From positions 1 to 43,968 of the IMG/VR virus record IMGVR_UViG_3300020442_002930: a DNA stretch of 43,968 nucleotides; one strand, written 5' to 3'. The stretch comes from a virus. Every line of letters starts with the position of its first letter. Positions within the stretch are counted from its first letter, which is position 1. The notes under the pieces are model-generated. The model had not been told where the DNA came from. It saw only the letters and a program-made list of their open reading frames with translations, and did not search any database. Shown here piece after piece: positions 17,023 through 26,248 of this stretch. The position numbers and the translations under genes are program-made.

Positions 17023-17975
17023 TGGCAATAAACTATAAAAGTAATAGAAGACTAAAAAACTTTCAAGTAAGGAAAGTAAGAGAATCTTTACCAGAAATTT
17101 TCACGCAAGACTTTTCTAAACTTGTAACTTTTCTTGAAAAATACTATGACTTTTTAGATTCAGCTGGTGGTAGTCACGCCTTTGGTGATCAAACTAAGCA
17201 AATATTTTCTAAAAAAGATATTCATGAGATGCCTGCTGATTTACTAAATAATCTGGTGGCTGAGTTAGCTGGTGGTTTGAGCACTGGAGAAAATTTTACT
17301 GATAAAAGATTTGCGCTTACTAGACTGGCAGAATTACATAAAAATAGTGGAAGTAAATTTAGTGCACAAGAATTTTTTAGATTGTTCTTTCAAGAAAACG
17401 TTGAAATAGAATATCCTAAAAACGATATATTTAAAGTAGGTGAACCTACGAGTACGATTGGTGTAGATTCAATAAAATTTATTCAAAACTACGCAAGGTA
17501 CCAAATTTTTTCTATATTAATAAAATCATCAATAAGTATTAATACATGGAAAGAATTATATACAAAATTTATTCATCCATCTGGTTTTTATATCGAAGGC
17601 GAGGTAAGCGCAGTTGGCCAAACAGGAGGCTTACCTACACAAACTTTATCAATAGAAGATACCAATGTTGCATTTTTGGTACAATCACAAGCTGCTTTAG
17701 GAATGGCTCGTGGCTTTACACAACTTACTACGTTAGTTGATTCTGCTGGCACCGGTGGCACAAGTCCATTACGTGTATCTGACATAAATAAACTAGTATC
17801 TGATTATCAGAATGTTTCTCTTAGCTTCTTAGATAATAACTATGGAAGCATAAGACAAATTTTATCACCAAACTCATTTACTTTTGATGATACAACACAG
17901 GCTGATATATCAAATACTTTTGAAACAATGGATAACGAATTTTTCACAAGGGTAACAAGTGATTCATCTTTCTAG
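17022..17975 (+). CDS. gp7-like baseplate wedge protein, short form
   Basis: A 317-aa protein. Residues 20-145 have the shape seen in wedge proteins of the gp7/tail-protein-I kind: FTQDFSKLVTFLEKYYDFLD, DKRFALTRLAELHKNSGSKF, then SAQEFFRLFFQENVEIEYPK. T4 gp7 is much larger (1032 aa), so this may supply only the part that binds gp6 and gp53. The gene follows gp6 with a TAATG overlap, in the position of gp7 in T4. The C-terminal 120 residues are Ser/Thr/Gln-rich. It contains two Asp-Ser-Ala tripeptides, the first in gene order here. Assignment is by pattern and position. Confidence 0.6.
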   Translation: MAINYKSNRRLKNFQVRKVRESLPEIFTQDFSKLVTFLEKYYDFLDSAGGSHAFGDQTKQIFSKKDIHEMPADLLNNLVAELAGGLSTGENFTDKRFALTRLAELHKNSGSKFSAQEFFRLFFQENVEIEYPKNDIFKVGEPTSTIGVDSIKFIQNYARYQIFSILIKSSISINTWKELYTKFIHPSGFYIEGEVSAVGQTGGLPTQTLSIEDTNVAFLVQSQAALGMARGFTQLTTLVDSAGTGGTSPLRVSDINKLVSDYQNVSLSFLDNNYGSIRQILSPNSFTFDDTTQADISNTFETMDNEFFTRVTSDSSF

Positions 17976-17983
17976 TATAAATA
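17976..17983 (+). promoter_or_regulatory. T4-type late promoter before the 18005 fibre gene
   Basis: Perfect TATAAATA immediately after the stop codon of the gp7-like gene, 21 nt before the ATG at 18005. A Shine-Dalgarno AAGGA lies between (about 17993-17997). Confidence 0.8.
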
Positions 17984-18004
17984 GAACTATCATAAGGATT
18001 TAGA

Positions 18005-18958
18005 ATGGCAAAAGCAACAATAAGTACAGGCTCATCAGCAAACGACGGTACCGGAGATACCTTACGTAATGCAGCTACTAAAATTAATGCAAACTTTACT
18101 GAATTATATAATCAGTTAGGTGCAGACGGTAGTAACTTAAGCCAAAAGATAAAACTGACCGATTCTGGTGGTACTGGAGTTGTAATGTTTCAAGGTGCAA
18201 CTTCTGGTGATGACACACAAACAAAGTTAATTGCCACTGATCCTAGTCAAGATAATATAATTAATTTACCTGATGCAACTGATACGTTGGTTGGTAGAAA
18301 CACTACAGACACTCTAACAAATAAAACTTTAACTACACCAACAATATCATCAATTACAAACGGTGGTACAGTTACAATACCTTCTGGAGCTGATACATTA
18401 GTAGCCAGAACTTCAACTGACACGTTAACAAATAAGACACTAACAACACCTATTATAAATTCACCAAGAATTGGAACTTTAATTAATGATGCTAATGGAG
18501 CAGAAATAATTAAACTAACTGCAACGACTAGTGCACAGAATGAGATTACTATAGCAAATGCTGCAGGATCAAATGCTCCTTCAATAACTACTACAGGAGC
18601 CGTTACTAATATTAATTTAGATCTTAGTGCAAAAGGTACGGGTTCAGTTAATTTAAGTAAAGCAGCTTTTAGCTCTGTAACTGTCGATACTAATGCTGCA
18701 TCTATTGTTAGTGGTACGTTAGTAATAGGTAATAAAAATTCTGGTGGTACATTAACGCTTAGTTTAGCAAATGGAACTACTGTAGGCGAATACAAAATTT
18801 TTACAAACAAAGGTTCGGAAGACATGGAAGTTACACCAGTCACTTTTAGAGGTTCAGATACTAAATTTACATTAACACAATTTGATGGCTGCACTTGCAT
18901 ATGGGATGGAAGCAGCTGGTTTTTAGTAGGAAACCAAGGTGAAGTAGCGGTAGCATAA
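18005..18958 (+). CDS. Tail fibre-like structural protein
   Basis: A 317-aa protein starting with SSANDGTGDTLRNAATKINA and NFTELY, an N-terminal module common to phage fibre and baseplate-decoration proteins. The middle holds two copies of DTLTNKTLTTP (residues about 98 and 138), a repeat typical of trimeric fibres, followed by Thr/Ala/Asn-rich strands. The C-terminal FDGCTCIWDGSSWFLVGNQG looks like a small tip domain. Between gp7-like and gp8, with its own late promoter, it may be a short fibre or a wedge-attached decoration analogous in place, not in sequence, to T4 gp9-gp12. No receptor can be inferred. Confidence 0.7.
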   Translation: MAKATISTGSSANDGTGDTLRNAATKINANFTELYNQLGADGSNLSQKIKLTDSGGTGVVMFQGATSGDDTQTKLIATDPSQDNIINLPDATDTLVGRNTTDTLTNKTLTTPTISSITNGGTVTIPSGADTLVARTSTDTLTNKTLTTPIINSPRIGTLINDANGAEIIKLTATTSAQNEITIANAAGSNAPSITTTGAVTNINLDLSAKGTGSVNLSKAAFSSVTVDTNAASIVSGTLVIGNKNSGGTLTLSLANGTTVGEYKIFTNKGSEDMEVTPVTFRGSDTKFTLTQFDGCTCIWDGSSWFLVGNQGEVAVA

Positions 18959-18972
18959 AATAAGGATATAAC

Positions 18973-20385
18973 ATGCCAGCAATAATAACTAAAAAATTAA
19001 AAAGAAAATTTGCTCAACTTGTATTTGATGAGGTTAGACTTGATTCATCAAGATATTATATTGGTATAGGAAAAGCAGAACCTTATGATTCATCCGAAAC
19101 TGTAACCACACCTCTTGATAGTAGAAGAGAAGATAGAAACATGAGAGCAGGGTTACAGTCAATGAAATCAGCTCAAGATTGTAGTTTTGTGATACCTAGA
19201 TACAATTGGACATCCGGTAACAAGTATCAAGGATTTGATGATACTTTTGCAACTCAACCAGCATCAAACAGTTATTATGTATTGACTGAAGATAATCAGG
19301 TATATGTTTGCCTTAAGCCTTCAAAAGATGCAAATGGTGAAATACAAGTATCAACTGTAAAACCAACTGGTACCGATACAAAAGCATTTAAACTTTCAGA
19401 TGGTTATGTATGGAAATATCTTTATTCTATGACTGCTGCAAATGCAAACAAATTTTTATCTGCAAATTTTCTACCTACTCAGCTTCAACTTGACTCTATT
19501 GGCTTAGGAAGATCGCTTGAACCACTTGAAGTTTTACAAGAAAACGTACAAAACGCAGCTGTTCCTGGTCAAATATTAGGTATAGTGATGACAAATACGG
19601 GTTCGGGCTATGTTGATGCTTCTCCACCTACAGTTACTATTCAAGGTGATGGTGACAGTGCTCCCGCAATCACTGCGACAGTGAGTGGTGGATCTATCAC
19701 AAAAATTGAACTTGATTCAAGTGCAGATAGTGCCATGCAGATGGGAAGAGGATTTGATTTTGCTAGTGTTTTAATACCAGCGCCTGATAGTGCAGGTGGT
19801 GTACAGGCAACAGCAAGAGTAATCATAGGCCCGGATAGCGGTATTGGTGCAGACGCTCGAACAGATTTACTTTCAACTTCGTTAATGTTTAACACTAAAC
19901 CAAGCGGAAATGAAAATAATGATTTTATAGTTGGAAACGATTTTAGACAAGTAGGATTGTTTAGAAATCCAAGAGTATTTAAAGGAATCGCTGGTGCAGA
20001 CTCTGCACTAGATGTGGCATCTGGAAGAGCAATTAGATTTTTATTAGTAACAAGTAGTGTTGATGCTGCAACCTTTAATGCTGATGGGACAATAACAGGC
20101 GGAACATCAGGAGCCAAAGGAATTGTTGATGAAGTCGTAGGTGCTAAAATATATTTTCACCAAACAGAAACAACAGGATTTCATACATTCTCAGAAAATG
20201 AAACAATAACCAGTGGTGCTAGTAGTGCAACCACAGTTGCAGCCGGTCTTGACGCAAACAGTAGAGGTGATTCGGCAGATGATATAAAACTTTTATCTGG
20301 AGAATTACTATACATAGAAAATAGAGCACCAGTTACTAGGAGCACTGATCAAACTGAAGACATCAAGGTCGTAATAACACTTTAG
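18973..20385 (+). CDS. gp8: gp8-like baseplate wedge protein
   Basis: A 470-aa wedge protein (T4 gp8 is 334 aa). The N-terminal VFDEVRLDSSRYYIGIGKAE, SRREDRNMRAGLQSMKSAQD, FVIPRYNW and the YVLTEDNQVYVCLKPS strand followed by DGYVWKYLYSMT are typical of marine gp8. The extra length comes from beta modules. One at about residues 365-430 (GTITGGTSGAKGIV, then SENETITSGASSATTV) matches the insert in gp53. Five Asp-Ser-Ala tripeptides occur. AAGGA lies just upstream. It is followed 8 bp later by the large DUF4815-like gene, as in cyanophages. Confidence 0.88.
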   Translation: MPAIITKKLKRKFAQLVFDEVRLDSSRYYIGIGKAEPYDSSETVTTPLDSRREDRNMRAGLQSMKSAQDCSFVIPRYNWTSGNKYQGFDDTFATQPASNSYYVLTEDNQVYVCLKPSKDANGEIQVSTVKPTGTDTKAFKLSDGYVWKYLYSMTAANANKFLSANFLPTQLQLDSIGLGRSLEPLEVLQENVQNAAVPGQILGIVMTNTGSGYVDASPPTVTIQGDGDSAPAITATVSGGSITKIELDSSADSAMQMGRGFDFASVLIPAPDSAGGVQATARVIIGPDSGIGADARTDLLSTSLMFNTKPSGNENNDFIVGNDFRQVGLFRNPRVFKGIAGADSALDVASGRAIRFLLVTSSVDAATFNADGTITGGTSGAKGIVDEVVGAKIYFHQTETTGFHTFSENETITSGASSATTVAAGLDANSRGDSADDIKLLSGELLYIENRAPVTRSTDQTEDIKVVITL

Positions 20386-20393
20386 GAATTAAA

Positions 20394-23300
20394 ATGGTAA
20401 GTACATTAACAAATCAAACTTTTAGTACAACGTATAAAGACGATTTTTCGGATAGTGCAGGATTTCATAGAATACTTTTCAACTCCGGCAAAGCGTTACA
20501 GGCAAGAGAGCTTAATCAACTACAAACTATTTTGCAAGAGCAAATTTCGAGATTTGGTAATAATATCTTTAAAGAAGGTGGAGTCGTAAAACCTGGTGGA
20601 GTTAACTTAAATAACAGATACGAGTTTGTAAAATTAGCCGCTAATACGTTACCTACTGACACAAGCACTATTATAAATCAAGACATGACAGGCACTACTA
20701 GTACTGTCGTAGCAAAAATTATTGAAGTATTACCAGCTTCACAAAGTGATATTGGAGTTGATACACTTTATGTTCAATACGTTAACACGGGTAGTTCGGG
20801 TGGTAGTACAACTAAAAGATTTGTGGCCGATGAAGACCTTACTGTAGGTTCTGAAACAATGAGAGTTCAAGGTACAAATACAACAGAAAATCCCGCTGTT
20901 GGCGCTGGTATACAAGCGACAATACTTTCTGGAATTTATTATGTGGCCGGACACTTTGTTTTTACTCAGAACTTATCAAAAATAATATCACAGTATAGTG
21001 ATAATGCTAATACAGAAATTGGCTTTAAAACTTTAGAACAGGTTGTTACCGCGGCAGATGATGTAAGTTTATATGATAATCAAGGTACTAATCCAAACTT
21101 AACAGCACCTGGTGCAGATAGATACAGAATAACTTTAACATTCGCAGAAAGAAACGACGTAAATTCTGACGAAAATTTTGTGCATGTTGCTACAATAAAA
21201 AATGGTGTTATTTACAATGCTGTTAGTGATACTAACTCATACAATATACCTAATAAAGTTATTGCAGAAAGAATAAAAGAAAACTCTGGTGACTATTTTG
21301 TAAAACCTTTTATTGTTAATTTTTCAAAAGATTCTCAAAATACGCACCTCTTATTAAATGTAAGTCCTGGTGTTGCGGTAGTTGAAGGTTATAGAGCAGC
21401 AAGAGATTTTCCTACTACTTTAAGAATTCCAAAGCCAACAGAAACAATAACATTTACAAATGAACCTACACAAATAGAATTTGGTAATTACGTCGTCGTT
21501 GATCCAAGTGTAAACACTTCAAATAAAAAGCTACCTAACATTGCAACATTTGAAAAGCTTAATTTAAGAGATACTGCTGACTATGGTGGTTCGACTATAG
21601 GTACTGCTAGAGTCAAGGCCGTAAATGAAGATGGAACGCTTTTAAGATATTACTTATTTGATATACAGATGAATTCAGGTAACTCATTTCGTCAGGTAAA
21701 GAGTATAGGAACTTCTGGTACTCAATATTTTGAGCCAGTTTTAGAAAATAGTTCTGCCGTAATTAAAGAACCGCTTATTAATCAAAACTTATTTGGACTA
21801 TCTCACCCAAGACCAAAGAATATAACACCTGTATCTTTTGCCGTACAAAGAAGGTTTACTGGGCTTACTACTGATGGCGGCGGTTCTGTATCATTGAGTG
21901 GTTTAGGATCAAATGAAGTATTTACTAATGAAGGCGATTGGGTTATAGGTACTGATAGTGACATATTTCAACCAAGCAGTTTGACTGGAGATGCTAGTAC
22001 AACTATAACAGGCGCTGGAGCTGGTGCAACAATTACAGGTTTACCACCAAATCAATCAGTACAAGTTTTAGCATATGTTAATAAATCAAATCCAACTGCT
22101 AGACAAAAAGTCTTGACAACTACTACTAAGAGTTTTTCAGTCGTAGACAAACAAATAAATCTTGCAAAAGCTGATATATTCAGTGTAGATGAAATTGTAA
22201 AAGCTACTGATAGTAGTTTGTCATACGCTGGTGACTTTATTGTCGACAATGGTCAACGAGATAATCACTATGGCTTAGGAAAGTTAATACTTAGATCTGG
22301 TAGAACTGCTCCAACCGGAGATGTTTCAGTAACATTCAGACATTTTACTCATCAAGGTGGTGATTTTTTTAGTGCTAATTCATATGATGGTCAGGTAGAT
22401 TATAGTCAAATACCTAGTCACAGATTCTCAAACGGAAGAAGAATATTTTTAAGAAACTTTTTAGACTTTAGATCTGTAATGGATTCTGCTGGTGAATTTA
22501 CTGATGCGTCAAAAGGTGCTATTGTTAATGAAATACCACAGCCCGGAACTTTAGTTTTATCAACCAATGAATACTATCTTGCTAAAACAGGTAAATTAGT
22601 AATAGATAGAGAGGGTTCAATAAGATACTTCAACGGAACAGCTGGCTTTAATCCAGGGTTTCCAGACAAACCAGAAAATACTTTAGGTTTATACGATATA
22701 AGATTAAATGCTAATACTGATAATGACTCTGATGTTGAAATAAGAGCAATAAGACATAAGCGTCATACTATGAAAGATATTACAAACATAGAAAAAAGAA
22801 TTGATAAGCTTGAAGAAATTACGTCTTTGAATTTGTTAGAGCTTGACACAAAACATTTTGAGGTTCTTGATTCTGCTGGTAACGATAGAACTAAGTCTGG
22901 ATTTTTTGTAGACAATTTTAATAATCATAGAGGCTCTGAAATAGATAGATTAGAATATAGAGCTGCTATTGATCCTGTCAATCATTTATTAAGACCTGCG
23001 TTTCAAGAAGATAACGTAAAACTTGTCTTTGATTCTGATGCTTCTTTAGCGTTAGGAACTGTTAGAAAAGGTGATAACATATACATGTCTTTTACTGAAG
23101 ATTTGTATATTGATCAAAAAGACGCAACTACTGCTATTCGAATTAATCCTTTTAACATCGCAATATATGAGGGTACTATAACACTATCTCCAGCATCAGA
23201 TGAGTGGAGAGATGTGGAAAGACTACCTGATGTTTCAATACCAGGCGAAACGGTATTAAATCTAGAAAATGCTTATAACTGGAATAACTGGTCATGGAGC

Positions 23301-24425
23301 TGGGGCGGTATACCTACTGATGAGTTACAAGTTGGTAGTGAAACTGCAGAAATAAGTAGTGCTGTAAACAGAGTTGTATCTGATAAAATAGTTTTAGATT
23401 TAATAGAAGATAGAGTAATACAAACAGCTTTCATACCTTTTTGTAGAGCAAGGCAAATATCATTTAAAGCGACAGGACTAAGACCAAATACTAAACACTT
23501 TGCTTTTATTGATGGATTTAATTTAGGTAATCTAGTTAGAGAAGAAAATACTTTTATTAACTATTCAACTGTAGGTACAGACCCTGGTAATACATTAAAA
23601 GAAGTATATACTCATCCATCAGGCGCCCCTTTAGATAATCTTGTTTCTGATCCTAATGGAGAAATAATAGGTTCATTTATAGTACCAAGTAATAACGATA
23701 AAAAAGTAAGGACTGGTACTGTTAAATTTAAGTTAATGGACATAAATGTAGATAAAGAAGAAGACGCTGGAAGTTTTGCTAGTGCAGCATATACTGCGAC
23801 AGGATATCTAGATACAAAAGAAGCTTCATACACAGCAACTCGTGTCTTAGGTGTTCAAGGTTATTATTTTGGAGGAGGCAGTGATAATCAAGGATCAAGC
23901 GGTGGTGACGACGGCGGTGATCCAGGACCAGGTACTTCCATCGATGCATCAAATGCAAATGATACAGCAGGTGATGCACCAGGAAATGAATTTGGTGGTA
24001 ATGAAAATTCAGGAATGGGTGATCCTGGCGCTAGTGGTGCAGATAATGGACCGGGCGGTTCAAGCGCAGGCATGGGCGACCCAGGAGCTAGCGGTGCAGG
24101 AGCCGGAGATTCTACTGGAGCAGGACCTGGTTGTGTAATTGCCACACACGGAGTATCAACCGGTGGTTTCACTTTAATGGAGAAAACAAAGGCTGAAATT
24201 TGGTGTGCAAAAACATATCATGGAAAATGGTATGGTGAAGCTTTTAGAAGAGGTTATAAAGCTTGGGGAATGAGCCATATAAATGCAGGAACGGCGCCTA
24301 ATGTCTATCAAGAATTTAAAGACTTTGTTGCTTACGGTCGTGGATTGAAAAAAGATTTTAAGACAGCAATAAATTACTATCGCAGAACTTTACAATTGTT
24401 TGTCTGGGGATTATTTATTAAATAG
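20394..24425 (+). CDS. Large outer-baseplate protein (DUF4815-like) with C-terminal CVIATH domain
   Basis: A 1343-aa virion protein. The N-terminal DDFSDSAGFHRILFNSGKAL, QARELNQLQTILQEQISRFG and NIFKEGGVV are typical of the DUF4815-type protein that follows gp8 in marine T4-like phages, probably a gp10-like part of the outer baseplate. The centre (about 900-1150) has long beta segments. Residues about 1160-1245 are a Gly/Asp/Ser-rich flexible linker holding GMGDPGASGA twice. The last 98 residues form a separate domain starting CVIATHGVSTGGF and rich in Trp/Tyr/Lys (AEIWCAKTYHGKWYGEAFRR). This CxIAT start recalls the CFIAT-type domain of unknown function found at protein C-termini in many bacteria. 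The start lacks a strong Shine-Dalgarno (TAGGAATTAAAATG). Confidence 0.75.
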   Translation: MVSTLTNQTFSTTYKDDFSDSAGFHRILFNSGKALQARELNQLQTILQEQISRFGNNIFKEGGVVKPGGVNLNNRYEFVKLAANTLPTDTSTIINQDMTGTTSTVVAKIIEVLPASQSDIGVDTLYVQYVNTGSSGGSTTKRFVADEDLTVGSETMRVQGTNTTENPAVGAGIQATILSGIYYVAGHFVFTQNLSKIISQYSDNANTEIGFKTLEQVVTAADDVSLYDNQGTNPNLTAPGADRYRITLTFAERNDVNSDENFVHVATIKNGVIYNAVSDTNSYNIPNKVIAERIKENSGDYFVKPFIVNFSKDSQNTHLLLNVSPGVAVVEGYRAARDFPTTLRIPKPTETITFTNEPTQIEFGNYVVVDPSVNTSNKKLPNIATFEKLNLRDTADYGGSTIGTARVKAVNEDGTLLRYYLFDIQMNSGNSFRQVKSIGTSGTQYFEPVLENSSAVIKEPLINQNLFGLSHPRPKNITPVSFAVQRRFTGLTTDGGGSVSLSGLGSNEVFTNEGDWVIGTDSDIFQPSSLTGDASTTITGAGAGATITGLPPNQSVQVLAYVNKSNPTARQKVLTTTTKSFSVVDKQINLAKADIFSVDEIVKATDSSLSYAGDFIVDNGQRDNHYGLGKLILRSGRTAPTGDVSVTFRHFTHQGGDFFSANSYDGQVDYSQIPSHRFSNGRRIFLRNFLDFRSVMDSAGEFTDASKGAIVNEIPQPGTLVLSTNEYYLAKTGKLVIDREGSIRYFNGTAGFNPGFPDKPENTLGLYDIRLNANTDNDSDVEIRAIRHKRHTMKDITNIEKRIDKLEEITSLNLLELDTKHFEVLDSAGNDRTKSGFFVDNFNNHRGSEIDRLEYRAAIDPVNHLLRPAFQEDNVKLVFDSDASLALGTVRKGDNIYMSFTEDLYIDQKDATTAIRINPFNIAIYEGTITLSPASDEWRDVERLPDVSIPGETVLNLENAYNWNNWSWSWGGIPTDELQVGSETAEISSAVNRVVSDKIVLDLIEDRVIQTAFIPFCRARQISFKATGLRPNTKHFAFIDGFNLGNLVREENTFINYSTVGTDPGNTLKEVYTHPSGAPLDNLVSDPNGEIIGSFIVPSNNDKKVRTGTVKFKLMDINVDKEEDAGSFASAAYTATGYLDTKEASYTATRVLGVQGYYFGGGSDNQGSSGGDDGGDPGPGTSIDASNANDTAGDAPGNEFGGNENSGMGDPGASGADNGPGGSSAGMGDPGASGAGAGDSTGAGPGCVIATHGVSTGGFTLMEKTKAEIWCAKTYHGKWYGEAFRRGYKAWGMSHINAGTAPNVYQEFKDFVAYGRGLKKDFKTAINYYRRTLQLFVWGLFIK

Positions 24426-24434
24426 GAGAACATA

Positions 24435-26033
24435 ATGCCAGTAACTTCAACCGGTTACAGATTAAATAAGCAGCCAATAGCTCAATCGTTTTTTGTAGAT
24501 GAGAGAAACGGAGTATATTGCACAAAAATAGACTTGTACTTTCAAGCAAAACCTACCACAGGATCTGCTTTACCAGTACAAGTGCAACTAAGACCGATGC
24601 AAAATGGTTACCCTTCATCTTCACAGATTATACCAGGAAGTATAGTTACAAAGGCTGCTTCATCCGTTAATGCCGATACTTCTGGTCCTGAACTAACACC
24701 TACAACTTTTGAATTTGATGAACCAGTTTTTTTAAAAGGTAAAGAGGACTTTGCGATTGTTGTGATTGCTGATTCATTAGATTATCTAATTTACATAGCC
24801 GAAATGGATAAATTTACTTTTGGCGCTACATCAAAACGAATTAATAAACAACCTACTCTCGGAAGTTTATTTTATTCTCAAAACGGAGCAACTTTTACTG
24901 CTTCTCAAAATCAAGATTTAACATTTAGATTACATCAAGCAAAATTTACGAACACGAGAGGAACCGCAATATTTCATAATGCTTCACTGGCACAAAGAAG
25001 ACTTTTCAGAGATCCAATAGTAACAACAAGTGGTGATGCAACAGTTAGAGTTAAACATCGTAGTAGTGGATTAGTCGTTAATAACAAAGTAAGTATTAGA
25101 GGAATACCAACTGGAGGTGTTGGAGGTATTTCAAAAGCTAATCTAGAAGGAAGTAGAACAATAACTGCTGTTGATTACACCGGATATACGTTTGAAGCTG
25201 GAGCAGCTGCGTCATCTGATGCAGTCGGTGGTGGCGATAGTTGCTTTGCAACTAATCACGTTCCGTTTAACCTTGCATATCCTCACGCTCAAATCTTACA
25301 ACCTAAAGACACATTCGTTGCAACAGCATTTAAACCAGTAACTACAAGATCTTATGTTGAAGATACTTCAATACCAATTAATAAGTTATCCGATTTTCAG
25401 GCTCTTCAAAGAAATAAAAATAATATATCAGATAGAAGATTCGTAGTTATGTCAGATAGTAATGAAAATATATTATTTAGTGATACAACAACTAAATCTT
25501 TAGATTTTAGAGTGAACCTATCTACTATTGATTCAAACGTATCTCCTATGATTGATACACAAAGAATGTCAATGACTCTTTGCGATAATATTATAGATAA
25601 ACAAGATTCAGCAATAAACAGCGCAGCTTTCAATACTCCACTGGTATTTGGTAGTGAAGATTCTGCTGCAGGTGGTTCATCAGCGGCAAGGCACTTTACT
25701 CGTGTTGTTGAGTTGGAAGAAGATGCAGTAGGATTAAAAATATTATTAAGTGCAAATAGACCAAATGAAGCTGACTTTCAAATATATTTTAGAACTGCAA
25801 CATCAGACGAAGATATTAGAACAAAGAATTTTACTTTAGCGCCTGCTGAAAATGTAATTCCAAGTTCTGAATCTAAAGAAGTTTTTAGACAATATACCTA
25901 TCTTATAGGTGGAACAGGCGGTAACTTGATTTCTGCTTTTACAAAATATCAAATTAAAATTGTTATGAGAAGTACTAATCAAGCTAAAGTGCCGTTAATA
26001 AGAGATTTAAGAATAATTGCATTGGCTGTTTAA
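24435..26033 (+). CDS. Outer-baseplate virion protein paired with the DUF4815-like protein
   Basis: A 532-aa protein with the N-terminal pattern PIAQSFFVDERNGVYCTKID, LYFQAK and LPVQVQLRPMQNGYPSSSQI. I know this from the structural protein that regularly follows the DUF4815-type gene in cyanophages. The pattern (a galactose-binding-like beta sandwich) is repeated weakly near residues 90-110 (FAIVVIADSLDYLIYI). The C-terminal half is also beta-rich and includes DEDIRTKNFTLAP and IKIVMRSTNQAKVPLIRDLR. It has TAGGAG upstream and is coupled to the next gene by TAATG. Role: probably part of the outer baseplate that carries fibres. I know no enzymatic function. Confidence 0.65.
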   Translation: MPVTSTGYRLNKQPIAQSFFVDERNGVYCTKIDLYFQAKPTTGSALPVQVQLRPMQNGYPSSSQIIPGSIVTKAASSVNADTSGPELTPTTFEFDEPVFLKGKEDFAIVVIADSLDYLIYIAEMDKFTFGATSKRINKQPTLGSLFYSQNGATFTASQNQDLTFRLHQAKFTNTRGTAIFHNASLAQRRLFRDPIVTTSGDATVRVKHRSSGLVVNNKVSIRGIPTGGVGGISKANLEGSRTITAVDYTGYTFEAGAAASSDAVGGGDSCFATNHVPFNLAYPHAQILQPKDTFVATAFKPVTTRSYVEDTSIPINKLSDFQALQRNKNNISDRRFVVMSDSNENILFSDTTTKSLDFRVNLSTIDSNVSPMIDTQRMSMTLCDNIIDKQDSAINSAAFNTPLVFGSEDSAAGGSSAARHFTRVVELEEDAVGLKILLSANRPNEADFQIYFRTATSDEDIRTKNFTLAPAENVIPSSESKEVFRQYTYLIGGTGGNLISAFTKYQIKIVMRSTNQAKVPLIRDLRIIALAV

Positions 26034-26248
26034 TGAAACAAAATTTAGTAAAAATAAAAGGTCATTCTGGTTATGCTAGAGTTAAAGATACAGGAATAAT
26101 ACTAAATATAAATAAGAATGAAATACAAGCAGCAAGAGAGAGAAAACAAAAGCGTTTAGAAAACGAAAAAGAAATTGAAAATTTAAAAAATGAAGTTAGT
26201 GATATCAAATCTATGCTTAAAACTATAGTGGAGAAATTAGATGGTTAG
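26033..26248 (+). CDS. Small coiled-coil virion-associated protein
   Basis: A 71-aa protein. Residues 1-30 carry LVKIKGHSGYARVKDTGIIL with NINKNEI, a motif I recall from equally small proteins at this place in cyanophage baseplate clusters. Residues 31-70 are a Lys/Glu-rich heptad-like helix (NLKNEVSDIKSMLKTIVEKL), so it probably forms a coiled-coil oligomer. It starts in the stop codon of the previous gene (TAATG) and its end overlaps the next gene by 8 bp, placing it firmly in the operon. It may be a connector or chaperone for the next fibre protein; that is inference. Confidence 0.7.
   Translation: MKQNLVKIKGHSGYARVKDTGIILNINKNEIQAARERKQKRLENEKEIENLKNEVSDIKSMLKTIVEKLDG

Noticed and set aside
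18247-18900. 217-codon open frame antisense to the 18005 fibre gene
   Set aside because: It is a mirror of Thr/Ala/Asn-rich coding sequence on the plus strand, with no Shine-Dalgarno sequence or recognisable motif. Similar antisense frames at 13158-13586, 13614-14081, 19641-20117 and elsewhere are rejected for the same reason.
23851-24138. Met/Gln/Val-rich frame in the Gly-rich linker of the 1343-aa gene, and antisense Pro-rich frames there
   Set aside because: They are out-of-frame readings of a low-complexity Gly/Asp/Ser linker.
26107-26114. TATAAATA inside the 71-aa coiled-coil gene
   Set aside because: It is in coding sequence, 127 nt from the next start, in an A-rich stretch. With roughly a dozen chance octamers expected over both strands, it has no support.
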